Positions 24,908 to 34,445 of a stretch of DNA of 64,000 nucleotides are shown here, one piece after another; positions within the stretch are counted from its first letter, which is position 1; each line of letters begins with the position of its first letter. The stretch comes from JALZVT01 sp964634815 (lineage in GTDB: Bacteria; Pseudomonadota; Gammaproteobacteria; Pseudomonadales; Azotimanducaceae), in the NCBI GenBank assembly GCA_964634815.1, contig CAZWMD010000010.1, forward strand, positions 1 through 64,000, read 5' to 3'. Made by a program: the position numbers and the translations under genes. The notes beneath the pieces are model-generated. The model had not been told where the DNA came from. It made no database searches and saw only the letters and a list, made by a program, of their open reading frames with translations.

Positions 24908-25930
24908 CTAGCGCCGGTTGCTCACCCAGGGCACCGGCCGCTCGTAGGCACTTACCGTATCTGCGACTCCCAGAATGAGTGCAAACAGCGCCATTCTCAC
25001 CAAGACGCCATTGTCAGTTTGACGAAAGATCGCAAGATTTGGATTGCTGTTCAGATCGTCGTCCAGTTCCTGCGCGGCGGCTCTGGAGTCCCGGGGCAGG
25101 GGGTGCATGATGACTGTGTTGGGTTCGCAGTGCTGGGTATAGACCTGTTGATTTAAGCGAAACAGACCGCGATATCGGTCCGCCTCTTCCTGGGAGGGAA
25201 AGCGCTCTTCCTGAGTCCGAGTGACATAGAGAATATCTGCGCCGTGGATTCCTGTTTCCAGGGCATCAAACTCTTCAACCGTATGGCCTGCTGTCCGCAG
25301 CGAATCAACAATCTCTGCCGGAGCCGCCAGTTGGGCCGGAGAAACCATTTTGAAATGAAGTTTGTCAAACATACCCAGAAGTTTGGATAAGCTGTGCGCG
25401 GCTCGGCCGTATTTAAGGTCGCCGATAAAGGCAATCTTCAGACCGTCAATCTGGCCTCCTCTGGCCTGCATCTCGCGGCGAATCGTGTAGAGATCCAGCA
25501 AAGCCTGACTGGGATGCTCATTTGGCCCGTCACCGCCATTGATGACAGGTACACGAGAAGCTTCGGAGAATTCTGCAACCGATCCGGCCTGAGGGTGTCT
25601 CATACAGATAACATCGCTGTAGCCGGACAAGACCCGGGCAGTATCGTAAAGAGACTCGCCTTTTGTTAAGGAGGATGCCTTCACTTCACTGGTTTCCCGA
25701 ACTTCTCCACCCAGCAGGTTGAATGCGGAGCCAAACGAAATACGGGTTCGTGTGCTGGGTTCAAAGAACATGTTGGACAGGATTGCACCCTCAAGCACTC
25801 GGGTGATGCGGCGACGCTGGGCATAGGGTTCCATGCTGTCGGCGACATCAAAAATACGCTTGATGCTTGCGCGGTCAAACTGACCTACGGAGAGGATGTG
25901 GGCGCCTTCAAAAGATACAGTTTGGGTCAT
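24908..25930 (-). CDS. pyrB: Aspartate carbamoyltransferase catalytic chain
   Basis: Catalyses the committed step of pyrimidine synthesis, carbamoyl phosphate plus aspartate to carbamoyl-aspartate. It is 340 residues. It carries the carbamoyl-phosphate loop FFEPSTRTRISF, the mobile SLTKGESLYDTARVLSGYSD loop, GGDGPNEHPSQALLDLYT and the aspartate-domain HPLPRDSR. I choose the ATG at 25930 (MTQTVSFEGAHILSV); an in-frame GTG at 25972 would add 14 residues. No pyrI regulatory gene or pyrC homologue is adjacent. The segment GSAFNLLGGEVRETSEVKAS differs from the E. coli enzyme, suggesting another ATCase class. It is divergent from gspE. Confidence 0.9.
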   Translation of the reverse strand: MTQTVSFEGAHILSVGQFDRASIKRIFDVADSMEPYAQRRRITRVLEGAILSNMFFEPSTRTRISFGSAFNLLGGEVRETSEVKASSLTKGESLYDTARVLSGYSDVICMRHPQAGSVAEFSEASRVPVINGGDGPNEHPSQALLDLYTIRREMQARGGQIDGLKIAFIGDLKYGRAAHSLSKLLGMFDKLHFKMVSPAQLAAPAEIVDSLRTAGHTVEEFDALETGIHGADILYVTRTQEERFPSQEEADRYRGLFRLNQQVYTQHCEPNTVIMHPLPRDSRAAAQELDDDLNSNPNLAIFRQTDNGVLVRMALFALILGVADTVSAYERPVPWVSNRR

Positions 25931-26065
25931 GAGCGCAGGTGCTTTGCCTGTAAGGTTGAGAATGTGACGCACGCACGTTAAGGGACTCTTTGGGTACGCT
26001 CAAGCCAAAAGAGTGACAACTGACGCTGCAGGCGGCGGGAAATAGCTCGGTTTTTTGGCCTGGTG

Positions 26066-26084
26066 CACTATTGCAGTAACAGTG
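26066..26084. promoter_or_regulatory. 19-bp imperfect dyad between pyrB and gspE
   Basis: CACTATTGCAGTAACAGTG is a dyad around its central base, with seven of nine pairs matching and both mismatches being purine/pyrimidine transitions. It lies 39 bp upstream of gspE in the 192-bp divergent region. An operator role is inference; no regulator is known. Confidence 0.3.
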
Positions 26085-26122
26085 GGTGCTATTATGCATC
26101 CCGATCATAAGGACTGGTTCCA

Positions 26123-28027
26123 ATGTCAGATTCAGCGCCCACAGGAAATTCGGGGCAAACACCACCAGATAGCCGGGGTACATCCCCGCGGCCTCGCGTG
26201 GGCAGTAAAACAGCTGACAATAATGTTGACGATATGGCTGGTGGGCGTCGCAACACCAGTAACAGCGCCAGTAACAGCACGACTAAAAGTCCAAGAACCA
26301 CAAACACTGTGCTCGGTGCTGCGCGAGAAATGCGCACACAGTCTGCAAACCGAGCAACGCGTCGCCCAAGACCACCAGGAGCACAGGCATCCAACGTGGC
26401 GGGCGAATCTGCAGGCTCCGCATTGTCCCGCCTCGCCCAGACCACTGGGGAAGGCAAGTCTGCGGCGCCTGTCGTCAAGCAAGAACCGGTGCAAACCGCC
26501 ATTCCCGAAGAACCGGTTGCAATCGACCCGCCGGTACCAACCATCGATGACAAGGCCGCGTTACTGCCGTTCACTTTTGCGCGCAAATTTGGCGTATTGC
26601 TTACCAGCGAAGTGGCCGACAACGGTCGCTCAGTTGTCGCCTACAAGACCCAGCCCTCGGTTACCACGCTCACCGAACTAAAACGTTACTCAGGCAAAGG
26701 CCTCGCACTGCGCAGTGTCGGAGATGCCGAGTTCGAGGAATTGCTGTCGAACGTTTACTCCCGCGATTCATCAGCAGCCAAGCAGATGGTTGAAGACATG
26801 GGCGACGAACTGGATCTTGCCAGTCTCGCCGAATCTGTGCCCGAGACCGAAGATCTGCTCGAACAGGAAGACGATGCCCCCATCATTCGGCTTATCAATG
26901 CCCTGTTGGCTGAAGCGATACGCGAGAACGCCTCGGACATCCACATCGAGACATTCGAACGCGAACTCACGGTCCGCTTTCGTGTAGATGGTGTTATGCG
27001 AGAGGTCGTCCGTCCGAAACGAGCGCTGGCCCCACTGCTTGTATCGCGTATCAAGGTAATGGCGAAGCTTGATATCGCAGAAAAGCGCATCCCCCAGGAT
27101 GGCCGCATTTCACTGCGTATCGGCGGCCGAGAAGTTGATGTGCGGGTATCAACCATGCCCGCAAGCAACGGCGAACGGGTAGTGCTGCGCCTACTCGACA
27201 AGCAGGCCGGTCGGCTAAACCTTAATCGATTGGGTATGGACCCTGACTCGCTCACCCGGCTGCAGGAAATTGTTCATAAGCCACATGGTATTTTTCTGGT
27301 TACCGGGCCAACAGGATCCGGTAAAACAACAACGCTTTATTCTTCTCTGGCCGAGTTAAACGCGGCAACCATCAACGTTTTAACCGTAGAAGACCCCATT
27401 GAATACAACCTGCCTGGCATAGGCCAAACTCAGGTGAACACCAAAGCCGACATGACCTTCGCCCGGGGTCTGCGCGCAATCTTGCGGCAAGATCCGGACG
27501 TTGTGATGGTGGGTGAGATTCGTGACCTGGAAACCGCCGAAGTTGCTGTTCAGGCGTCACTGACCGGCCACCTGGTACTCAGCACGTTGCACACAAACTC
27601 AGCCGTTGGTGCAATTACCCGGCTGGTGGATATGGGTGTTGAGCCGTTCCTGCTGTCGTCATCGCTGATCGGCGTGCTGGCACAACGATTGGTCCGAACA
27701 CTGTGTCCTGATTGTCGTGTTATGCAGGACGCAGATGCCAGCGAATGCCGATTCCTTGGCGTAGAGCCAACCTGGCCTCCAAAGGTCTATCACCCCGGTG
27801 GCTGTGATGCCTGCGGGCACAGCGGGTACCGCGGTCGCGTTGGTATATACGAACTAATTACGGTTGACGATGGCTTGCGGCAACAGATTCATGATCAGGC
27901 CTCGGAACAGGCGCTTGGGAAATACGTTCGGCAGTATTCACCGGGCATACGCGATGACGGTCGAGCCAAGGTGCTCGAGGGAATCACCACGGTAGCAGAA
28001 GTACTGCGCGTTACCCTGGAAGACTAG
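26123..28027 (+). CDS. gspE: Type II secretion ATPase GspE with long disordered N-terminus
   Basis: The cytoplasmic hexameric ATPase that powers pseudopilus assembly in type II secretion. It is 634 residues against about 500 normally. The first about 145 are Ser/Thr/Pro/Arg-rich and probably disordered. The conserved part begins near 147 (LPFTFARKFGVLL). The N2 domain has ENASDIHIETFERELTVRFR. Walker A GPTGSGKTT lies near 395, the Asp box at TVEDPIEY, Walker B at DPDVVMVGEIRD near 457, and the His box at STLHTNSAVGAITRL. A zinc site is formed by CPDC near 528 and CDAC near 562. AAGGA nine bases upstream supports the ATG. It is the first gene of gspEFGHIJKLM. Confidence 0.95.
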   Translation: MSDSAPTGNSGQTPPDSRGTSPRPRVGSKTADNNVDDMAGGRRNTSNSASNSTTKSPRTTNTVLGAAREMRTQSANRATRRPRPPGAQASNVAGESAGSALSRLAQTTGEGKSAAPVVKQEPVQTAIPEEPVAIDPPVPTIDDKAALLPFTFARKFGVLLTSEVADNGRSVVAYKTQPSVTTLTELKRYSGKGLALRSVGDAEFEELLSNVYSRDSSAAKQMVEDMGDELDLASLAESVPETEDLLEQEDDAPIIRLINALLAEAIRENASDIHIETFERELTVRFRVDGVMREVVRPKRALAPLLVSRIKVMAKLDIAEKRIPQDGRISLRIGGREVDVRVSTMPASNGERVVLRLLDKQAGRLNLNRLGMDPDSLTRLQEIVHKPHGIFLVTGPTGSGKTTTLYSSLAELNAATINVLTVEDPIEYNLPGIGQTQVNTKADMTFARGLRAILRQDPDVVMVGEIRDLETAEVAVQASLTGHLVLSTLHTNSAVGAITRLVDMGVEPFLLSSSLIGVLAQRLVRTLCPDCRVMQDADASECRFLGVEPTWPPKVYHPGGCDACGHSGYRGRVGIYELITVDDGLRQQIHDQASEQALGKYVRQYSPGIRDDGRAKVLEGITTVAEVLRVTLED

Positions 28028-28031
28028 GTCG

Positions 28032-29255
28032 ATGGCGGCGTACGAATACATTGCGCTTGATGCAGGCGGTAAGCAGAAGAAAGGTATTCTGGAAGCAGAC
28101 AGCGTCAGGCAAATTCGCCAGTTGCTCCGCGATCAGGGACTGACACCGCTTAACGTAGATACCGCCGCCGAGGGTAAAACCCGGAAAGAAACGTCCAAGG
28201 CCGGTTCATCGTTTGGAAACAGGAAGTTATCTGGCCTTGATCTTGCGATGTTCACACGCCAGCTTTCTACTTTGTTAACCGCATCGTTGCCACTTGAAGA
28301 GGCACTGGCCGCCGCCGCGCAACAATCCGAGAAACGTCATGTCAACGGACTCATTATGGCTGTGCGCAGCAAAGTCCTCGAGGGCTTCTCGCTGGCGGCT
28401 GCCTTTGCAGAGTTTCCAAGCAGCTTCAACGGTCTGTACAGGTCAACGGTTGCGGCCGGTGAGCAGTCCGGTTTTCTGGATAAGGTGCTCGACAACCTGG
28501 CGGATTACACCGAGAAACGTTTTGAGTCGCGCCGCAATGTCGAGATGGCGCTGTTTTATCCCATTGTTGTCCTGTGCCTTGCGTTACTTATTGTTGGTGG
28601 TCTGGTGGTTTATATCGTGCCGGAAATGGCACGCTCCTTTGAGAGCATGGGGCAAGAGCTTCCTACCATGACTCAGGCGCTCATCTGGCTCGCTGACTTT
28701 CTCGGAACCTGGTGGTGGGCACTGTTTCTGTTGGCCTGGAGCGCATTCATGGTGTGCCGCTGGCTGTTGTCTCAACCCAATATCCGGATGCTCTGGGATC
28801 GCAGGGTTCTTGGTCTTCCGTTAGTCGGGCGAGTCGCCAGAACAGGCAACGCCGCTCGCTATGCTTCCACCTTGTCGATTCTTACTAGCTCTGGTGTGCC
28901 ACTGGTAGATGCCATGAATATCGCTGGAGACGTGGTGACCAATCGGGTACTGAAACGCCGCTTGCAAGCCGCGACGCAGCGGGTCAGCGAAGGCAGTAGT
29001 CTGCGTGCGGCACTTGAGACGGTTGGCTATTTTCCCCCCATGTTTCTGCATATGGTTGCCAGCGGCGAAGCCAGTGGTGAACTTGATCAAATGCTGGGAC
29101 GAGTCGCGAATTATCAGCAAAACGAGCTGGAACGTGTTGTGGGCACGGTGGTCAAGATGTTTGAGCCTATGATGTTGCTACTCATGGGAGGCATCGTGAT
29201 GGCGATTGTGATGGCGATTCTGCTACCCATACTCAATATGAATTCGCTGGTTTAA
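28032..29255 (+). CDS. gspF: Type II secretion inner-membrane platform protein GspF
   Basis: The polytopic inner-membrane scaffold that couples GspE to pseudopilin assembly. It is 407 residues, normal length. It opens MAAYEYIALDAGGKQKKGIL. The two GspF repeats each contain a membrane helix set: first repeat FTRQLSTLLTASLPLEEALA, then VVLCLALLIVGGLVVYIVPEM; the second around YASTLSILTSSGVPLVDAM with the final helix MLLLMGGIVMAIVMAILLPI. It starts four bases after the gspE stop. Confidence 0.96.
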   Translation: MAAYEYIALDAGGKQKKGILEADSVRQIRQLLRDQGLTPLNVDTAAEGKTRKETSKAGSSFGNRKLSGLDLAMFTRQLSTLLTASLPLEEALAAAAQQSEKRHVNGLIMAVRSKVLEGFSLAAAFAEFPSSFNGLYRSTVAAGEQSGFLDKVLDNLADYTEKRFESRRNVEMALFYPIVVLCLALLIVGGLVVYIVPEMARSFESMGQELPTMTQALIWLADFLGTWWWALFLLAWSAFMVCRWLLSQPNIRMLWDRRVLGLPLVGRVARTGNAARYASTLSILTSSGVPLVDAMNIAGDVVTNRVLKRRLQAATQRVSEGSSLRAALETVGYFPPMFLHMVASGEASGELDQMLGRVANYQQNELERVVGTVVKMFEPMMLLLMGGIVMAIVMAILLPILNMNSLV

Positions 29256-29293
29256 CGCGGCGTTCTTCGGACACTTTTGGAAACTCGAGATTT

Positions 29294-29770
29294 ATGAACA
29301 TGTCGACAAACGTCATTAACCGCAGTCCCCGCAAGGGCCCAAAACAGGCAGGATCTCGTGCTGCAGCGGGTTTTACCTTGATCGAAATTTTGATCGTTGT
29401 GGTTATTCTCGGCATCCTGGGAGCGGTTATTGTGCCCAATTTGTTGGGCCGTCCAGATCAGGCGCGCATTCAGGCTGCAAAGACCGACATTCGCAGCATT
29501 GCCAGTGCGCTGGATTTGTACCGGCTCGATAACTTTTCTTACCCGTCAACCGATCAGGGGCTCGAAGCTCTGGTGACGCGACCCAGTGGTTTTCCGGAAG
29601 CCAAGAACTGGAATCCCGATGGCTATGTGCCAAGGACACCGGTTGATCCCTGGGATAATGACTATGCTTACACCAACACCGGCAGCGGTTTTGAGCTGAT
29701 CAGTTTTGGTGCCGATGGACAGCAGGGTGGTGAAGGGATCAACGCGGACATTTCACTCAACGATCTGTAA
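29294..29770 (+). CDS. gspG: Major pseudopilin GspG
   Basis: The main subunit of the type II secretion pseudopilus, processed by the prepilin peptidase after the glycine in GFTLIEILIVVVILGILGAV. It is 158 residues. The class III signal is followed by NLLGRPDQARIQAAKTDI and the calcium-site region of the C-terminus (VDPWDNDYAYTNTGSGFELI). An in-frame ATG at 29300 is an alternative start. It lies 38 bp after gspF. Confidence 0.96.
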   Translation: MNMSTNVINRSPRKGPKQAGSRAAAGFTLIEILIVVVILGILGAVIVPNLLGRPDQARIQAAKTDIRSIASALDLYRLDNFSYPSTDQGLEALVTRPSGFPEAKNWNPDGYVPRTPVDPWDNDYAYTNTGSGFELISFGADGQQGGEGINADISLNDL

Positions 29771-29822
29771 TGGCGCTCCGGTTGATTCCGGTTTGAGTCC
29801 TATTCGCAGCCGGGAGAAACAA

Positions 29823-30344
29823 ATGCCCCAAAAACGGCTGACCGCCCGCGGCTTTACGCTTATTGAGTTGCTTATTGTGATTGTCATTGTGGCAGTCATG
29901 GCATCCACTGTGGCGATAAGCTATTCAGGTGGGGACCGGGCCCGGCGCTTGCAAACGGATGCCCAGCGAATCGCGGGTCTGTTTGAAATGACCCGAACCG
30001 AGGCATTGCGGCGCAATCAGGAATGGGGAGTCTTTGTCGATGAATCCAGCCTTAGCTTTGCCAGTTTTGATGAGGAGAACCGAGAGTGGATTCCCTATGA
30101 TGAGCGCCCGCTAAACGAGTTCAGCCTCGAAAACGTTAAGTTTGAACTCTATCTTGATAACCAGCTCGAACTCCCCAAGCGATTTGAAGAAGGTAACGTT
30201 CCTGATCTGGTGTTTTTCTCCAGTGGCGAGACAATGACGTTTGACCTTCGCTTGCAACCGGACTGGGAAGCCGCAGCCTGGGTTGTGAAGAGTGATGGAC
30301 TCAGTCAGGCACTGGCGGAACGTGAGGAGTTTCGGCGACGATGA
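29823..30344 (+). CDS. gspH: Minor pseudopilin GspH
   Basis: A minor pseudopilin, 173 residues. The prepilin site is RGFTLIELLIVIVIVAVMAS near residue 8. GGGAGA six bases before the ATG at 29823 fixes the start, so an upstream in-frame ATG at 29706 inside gspG is rejected. The C-terminal part is a soluble beta domain without cysteines. The stop overlaps the gspI start by four bases (ATGA). Confidence 0.92.
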   Translation: MPQKRLTARGFTLIELLIVIVIVAVMASTVAISYSGGDRARRLQTDAQRIAGLFEMTRTEALRRNQEWGVFVDESSLSFASFDEENREWIPYDERPLNEFSLENVKFELYLDNQLELPKRFEEGNVPDLVFFSSGETMTFDLRLQPDWEAAAWVVKSDGLSQALAEREEFRRR

Positions 30345-30781
30345 CTATGTGGACAGGCGTTCTGCGTGTGCGATCTAAACATGGGCAATCTGGGCAGAGG
30401 CAAGCAAAAGGTTTCACGCTCATAGAAATGCTGGTTGCGCTGGTCATTCTGGCGGTGGCTAGTGTGGCGATCTATGGCCGTTCTGGTCAGGCGGTATCTA
30501 CCCTCTACTCGCTGGAACAGCGCACCCTCGCCAACTGGATTGCCCAGGACCAATTGACCCGCATGCGGCTGAACCGGCGTTTTTCCCAGGACCCTCTATT
30601 GACCGGGCGCGATTCTCAGGAATTGTTTAGCGGCGGCCGCCTGTGGGCCATAGACACGGACGTGCTTGATACCGATGTCGAAACCATGTGGCGCGTTGAA
30701 GTGGCGGTGGCTGTTGTTTCCCAGGAAACAGGCAAGGGTGACCCAATAGTGACTGCCGTCGGATTTCTGGGGCAATACTGA
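30341..30781 (+). CDS. gspI: Minor pseudopilin GspI
   Basis: A minor pseudopilin that forms the pseudopilus tip with GspJ and GspK. It is 146 residues; the prepilin signal KGFTLIEMLVALVILAVAS begins near residue 23, and NWIAQDQLTRMRLN is the conserved post-helix segment of GspI. The leader before the cleavage site is longer than usual (about 23 residues). The stop overlaps gspJ by one base (TGATG). Confidence 0.93.
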   Translation: MTMWTGVLRVRSKHGQSGQRQAKGFTLIEMLVALVILAVASVAIYGRSGQAVSTLYSLEQRTLANWIAQDQLTRMRLNRRFSQDPLLTGRDSQELFSGGRLWAIDTDVLDTDVETMWRVEVAVAVVSQETGKGDPIVTAVGFLGQY

Positions 30782-31521
30782 TGTATGGCGTTACAAAGAA
30801 AGCCGGATTTACGCTTCTCGAACTCATGATTGCCATAGCGATATTTGCGATTCTGGGCATCATGTCGGCGCAACTCCTCAATAACATGATTCGTCAACAC
30901 GACATCATTGATGCACGTGGAGCTCAGCTTACCGCCCTGCAACGTGCAATGATGATCATGCAACGCGATGTCGGCCAAATCTGGGGCCGATCTGTACGGG
31001 ATCAGTACGGCACAGAAATTCTCGCTGCGGTAACTACCGAAGATGTGTTTCCCATTGAGTTCACCCGAACCGGATGGCGCAATCCGCTGGAACGCCAGAG
31101 ATCAAATTTGCAAAGAGTGGCCTACGAACACCGGGACACTACCCTGTATCGCTACTACTGGCCGGTCCTCGATCGAGACATCGAAACAGAACCTGTGGAA
31201 CAGACCTTAATGGAGAACGTGCTGTCGGCAGAGTTTGAGTTGCTCGACGGCAATGGCGATGCCTACGACAGGGCCAATGCAGAACTGGATCCTTCAAATC
31301 GAACGCTTCAAGTGGCGGCGCTCAATGTTCGCATGGAGCTCGAGAGCTACGGCGAGTTAACCCGGATCTGGGAAATTCCGGCGAGCCTCGACATTAACCC
31401 TTCCTCTGCAAGCCAAATCAATGGTCAGCCGGGGGCAGAAGAGACCCCCACAAACCCTTCGCCAGGCGCTACTCCAGGGCAGAATATTTCCGCCAACCCG
31501 CCAGCTGGAGACGGTCCGTGA
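30781..31521 (+). CDS. gspJ: Minor pseudopilin GspJ
   Basis: A minor pseudopilin of the tip complex, 246 residues. The signal is AGFTLLELMIAIAIFAILGI near residue 8, followed by GAQLTALQRAMMIMQRDVGQ and EFTRTGWRNPLERQRSNLQR, both typical of GspJ. The last 40 residues are Pro/Gly/Asn-rich and likely disordered. The stop overlaps the gspK GTG start by four bases (GTGA). Confidence 0.93.
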   Translation: MYGVTKKAGFTLLELMIAIAIFAILGIMSAQLLNNMIRQHDIIDARGAQLTALQRAMMIMQRDVGQIWGRSVRDQYGTEILAAVTTEDVFPIEFTRTGWRNPLERQRSNLQRVAYEHRDTTLYRYYWPVLDRDIETEPVEQTLMENVLSAEFELLDGNGDAYDRANAELDPSNRTLQVAALNVRMELESYGELTRIWEIPASLDINPSSASQINGQPGAEETPTNPSPGATPGQNISANPPAGDGP

Positions 31522-32537
31522 GTGTTAAGCGGTACTCCAGTGGACGGCTGTTATCCCTGTTACGCAAAGAACGCGGTGTTGCCGTTCTGACTGTGTTACT
31601 TGTTGTTGCGGTTGGGTCAGCCCTGGCCTACGCGCTGGCCAGTCGGCAAACCGTGGTAATGGCCCAGGCCCGACATGTTCTGGTGGGTGATGCTATGCGC
31701 GATATGCTGCTGGGCGGCGAAGTGTTGGCGCGGCAAATGCTTTATGAGGACTATCAGAGTGACCAGGATCAGACCCCACCGGTAGATACCCTAAATGATC
31801 CCTGGGCCCAGGCAGCGGAACCTTTTGAGGTGCCTGGTGGTTTTATCGAGGTCCAAACCAAAGATTTACACAGCTGCTTTAACCTGAATTCAGTGTCGAC
31901 AACAGGTCCAGCTACCGGCACGGCCGTGGGTACCCACAGGTTGCTGCAAAATCTGTTTGAGGATGTTGGCCTGGGACGAGACTATGCCGATCGCTGGATA
32001 GACTGGATCGATGACGATGAGGCCGTTAACGGTTTTGGTCGTGAAGACGCAGATTATGCTGATGCTGAAGTTGCCTACCGAACGGCAAATCGGCCGGCGG
32101 GTCATCTATCGGAGTTGCGTTTGTTGGGCGATGAAATGGAGTTCGAACAGTGGCAGGCGATCAGCAGGATAGCCTGTATCAACCGCTGGCCAACACAGAT
32201 GAACGTTCACACCATATCACCACAGTTACTTGCCTTTTTGTCGCGTGAGGATTGGCAGGAACTGGACGAATTTGAACAGCCGGAACCCGGTGAATTCCCC
32301 GAGTACAACGCGGTGGGGGGCTTTATGCTCGACAACACCAGTCTGGACAGCAATATGGATCCGAACCTGTTTACGTTGACTAGTGACTACTTCGAGATCA
32401 GCATTCGGGCCGAGCTCGACGGCGAGAAAGCGTCGATGGTGAGTACCTTGTATCGTGATCCAGACAGCGGCGAGATCACACTGCTTGGGCGAGACTACTC
32501 CCAGCGATTTGTTTCCCGCTTTGATGAATCCGGGTAG
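31518..32537 (+). CDS. gspK: Minor pseudopilin GspK
   Basis: The large minor pseudopilin that caps the pseudopilus, 339 residues with a GTG start. The signal is ERGVAVLTVLLVVAVGSALA. Position 5 after the cleavage site is Thr rather than Glu, as is characteristic of GspK. Conserved segments include CFNLNSVS and DRWIDWIDDDEAVNGFGRED, followed by the alpha domain. It ends 54 bp before gspL. Confidence 0.93.
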   Translation: MSVKRYSSGRLLSLLRKERGVAVLTVLLVVAVGSALAYALASRQTVVMAQARHVLVGDAMRDMLLGGEVLARQMLYEDYQSDQDQTPPVDTLNDPWAQAAEPFEVPGGFIEVQTKDLHSCFNLNSVSTTGPATGTAVGTHRLLQNLFEDVGLGRDYADRWIDWIDDDEAVNGFGREDADYADAEVAYRTANRPAGHLSELRLLGDEMEFEQWQAISRIACINRWPTQMNVHTISPQLLAFLSREDWQELDEFEQPEPGEFPEYNAVGGFMLDNTSLDSNMDPNLFTLTSDYFEISIRAELDGEKASMVSTLYRDPDSGEITLLGRDYSQRFVSRFDESG

Positions 32538-32591
32538 CGCGTTAGTGATCCCGCAAGCCGTTAATGGCATACAGCAAAGAGGATATGTGAA

Positions 32592-33929
32592 TTGAGCACC
32601 CTATTTATCAGGGTACAAGAGCCAGCGACCACTCAGAATGACGAGCAAACCAGCTCTCTGTCCGATCCTGAGGCACTCACAGCACTCGATGCGCTGGATG
32701 AGATCACCGCGTACTCTCTCACGGCTGCCTGGCTCATCAGTGAAGCCTCGGGTGAGGTGCGTGCTGAGGGGGTTGCGGATTTGCGCGGGCTGTCTGAATT
32801 AGTCGATCCAGACTCCGACTGGATCCAAAATCCGGCCAACGTTGTGCTGCTTGTGCCAGCCGGACTGGTACTCAATATCAATTGTGACGTGCCGGGCAGG
32901 AACCAAGCCCAGGTTCGCCGCGCTCTGCCATTTGCGGTTGAAGAGTTTGTAGCCACCGATATTGAGATGATGCATGTAGCGGCGGGCGAGATTGCCCGAG
33001 GTGGCAATATCCGTTCGCAGGTTGTGGAACGAAAGCTGCTTGAAGATTGGCTAGCCGCTCTGCGCAGCGTTGGTATTCGTCCTGGATACACCTTTAGTGA
33101 TGCTGAACTGTTGCCGGCTTCTGCGACACGCAGCACCTTGCTGTTTGATGGCGATGAGGTGTTGATGAAAAGCCGAGATTCAGCAGCCTGTGTGGATGCA
33201 GAAAATCTCGAGTTTGTCCTTACCACCTTTATTGAAGATTCTGGCACAGAGACAAGCATAGAGTCGCTAAACGGCGAAATAGATGCACTCACACTTGCAC
33301 AACTTCCACCAGAAATAGAGATTGAGAAAACCTCGCTTGAATCCGGACAGTCTGTACTGGGCTATCTTGCGAGTCGCTGGCGCAATGGGAACCCATTGAC
33401 TTCCGGGGCGATCAACCTGCTGCAGGGCGACTACAGCGTGCGGATGAGTGCCAGCGGTGGAAGCTCCAAGTGGCGCGCGGTGGGTGTGCTGGCGGCAGCC
33501 TGGTTCCTGATCGCCTTGGTTGCGCTTGCTGTTAAGGGGTTTTACTCAGACAGCGAAGCACAGAGACTCAAGGCAAACAGCCAGGCGCTGTACAAAGACA
33601 TTTATCCAGCTACCCAACGCATACCTCCAAACCTGAAGCGAGATGTGCAGTTTCGAATGGGTGGTAGTGGCACCACTGGAGGCCAGTTTGTGCCTTTAGT
33701 CGACCAGTTAGCTGAACATCTGACACCAGAGGTAAAAGTTCGTAGCTTCAACTTTCAGGGGTCGCGTGATGAACTTTCGACCGAACTGATTGTTGGCAAA
33801 TTGGCTGCGGTTGATGATCTCAAAGTCCAGTTGGATGGCAATGGTATGTCGGTAGAAATATCTTCGATTGAGGAGCAATCAGACGGGGTACACGCTCGAT
33901 TGCGCCTGAGGTCCAACAATGCTCAATAA
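32592..33929 (+). CDS. gspL: Type II secretion assembly protein GspL
   Basis: A bitopic inner-membrane protein that binds GspE in the cytoplasm and GspM in the membrane. It is 445 residues, with a TTG start preceded by GAGGA at good spacing. The cytoplasmic actin-like domain contains VVLLVPAGLVLNINCDVPGR and RRALPFAVEEFVATD. A single transmembrane helix lies near residues 297-315 (AVGVLAAAWFLIALVALAV). The periplasmic ferredoxin-like domain ends the protein. It overlaps gspM by 11 bases. Confidence 0.92.
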   Translation: MSTLFIRVQEPATTQNDEQTSSLSDPEALTALDALDEITAYSLTAAWLISEASGEVRAEGVADLRGLSELVDPDSDWIQNPANVVLLVPAGLVLNINCDVPGRNQAQVRRALPFAVEEFVATDIEMMHVAAGEIARGGNIRSQVVERKLLEDWLAALRSVGIRPGYTFSDAELLPASATRSTLLFDGDEVLMKSRDSAACVDAENLEFVLTTFIEDSGTETSIESLNGEIDALTLAQLPPEIEIEKTSLESGQSVLGYLASRWRNGNPLTSGAINLLQGDYSVRMSASGGSSKWRAVGVLAAAWFLIALVALAVKGFYSDSEAQRLKANSQALYKDIYPATQRIPPNLKRDVQFRMGGSGTTGGQFVPLVDQLAEHLTPEVKVRSFNFQGSRDELSTELIVGKLAAVDDLKVQLDGNGMSVEISSIEEQSDGVHARLRLRSNNAQ

Positions 33930-34425
33930 ATTACTTGATCGCTGGCATGCCACCCCCGTGTATCGCAACTATGCGATGCGAGATCCCAACGAACGCATGA
34001 TCATCGCAGCGGTTGTTGCACTGGTTATCGGTTCGCTTGTGTACCTTCTGTTGTGGCAGCCGGTCTCCGACTGGTCCAGCGCCGCTGCTGAGGCGCATAA
34101 GAGAGAACAGTCTGTAAACGACTGGCTGCTCGCCAACGAGTCAGCGGCGAGATCATCAGCCAGCGATTCGAAGAGCCGACCTGGCGGGTCTGAGGGGTTG
34201 CTCACCATAGTGTCCCGCACAGCAGATAAAGCACAGCTCAAGCTCACGCGCTTTCAACCTGAGAGCAATGGCGTTTCGGTGGTCCTGCAAAAGCAGGCGT
34301 TCAACGATGTGTTGCGCTGGCTGGATATGCTCGAAAAAGATGAGAACGTACTTGTCGTTCAAGCCTCGGTAGACGCCGATTCGCTTAGCGGACGGGTCAA
34401 TGCGCGTTTCAGTCTGCGGCGATAG
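33919..34425 (+). CDS. gspM: Type II secretion protein GspM
   Basis: A small bitopic inner-membrane partner of GspL, 168 residues. The cytoplasmic N-terminus has DPNERMIIAAVVALVIGSLV leading into the only transmembrane helix, then WQPVSDWSSAAAEA and a periplasmic ferredoxin-like domain. It is the last gene of the operon; no gspN, gspC or gspD follows. No T-tailed terminator follows either. Confidence 0.9.
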   Translation: MLNKLLDRWHATPVYRNYAMRDPNERMIIAAVVALVIGSLVYLLLWQPVSDWSSAAAEAHKREQSVNDWLLANESAARSSASDSKSRPGGSEGLLTIVSRTADKAQLKLTRFQPESNGVSVVLQKQAFNDVLRWLDMLEKDENVLVVQASVDADSLSGRVNARFSLRR

Positions 34426-34445
34426 TAAGAAGCTCTCACTGCGGT

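Noticed and set aside
26055..26080. A sigma-54 promoter (TGGTGCAC...TTGCA) ahead of gspE
   Set aside because: The GG-to-GC spacing is one base short of the required ten, and no enhancer-binding protein gene is adjacent.
29706..29822. A longer GspH starting inside gspG
   Set aside because: The 39 extra residues overlap gspG and lack a prepilin leader; GGGAGA precedes the ATG at 29823.
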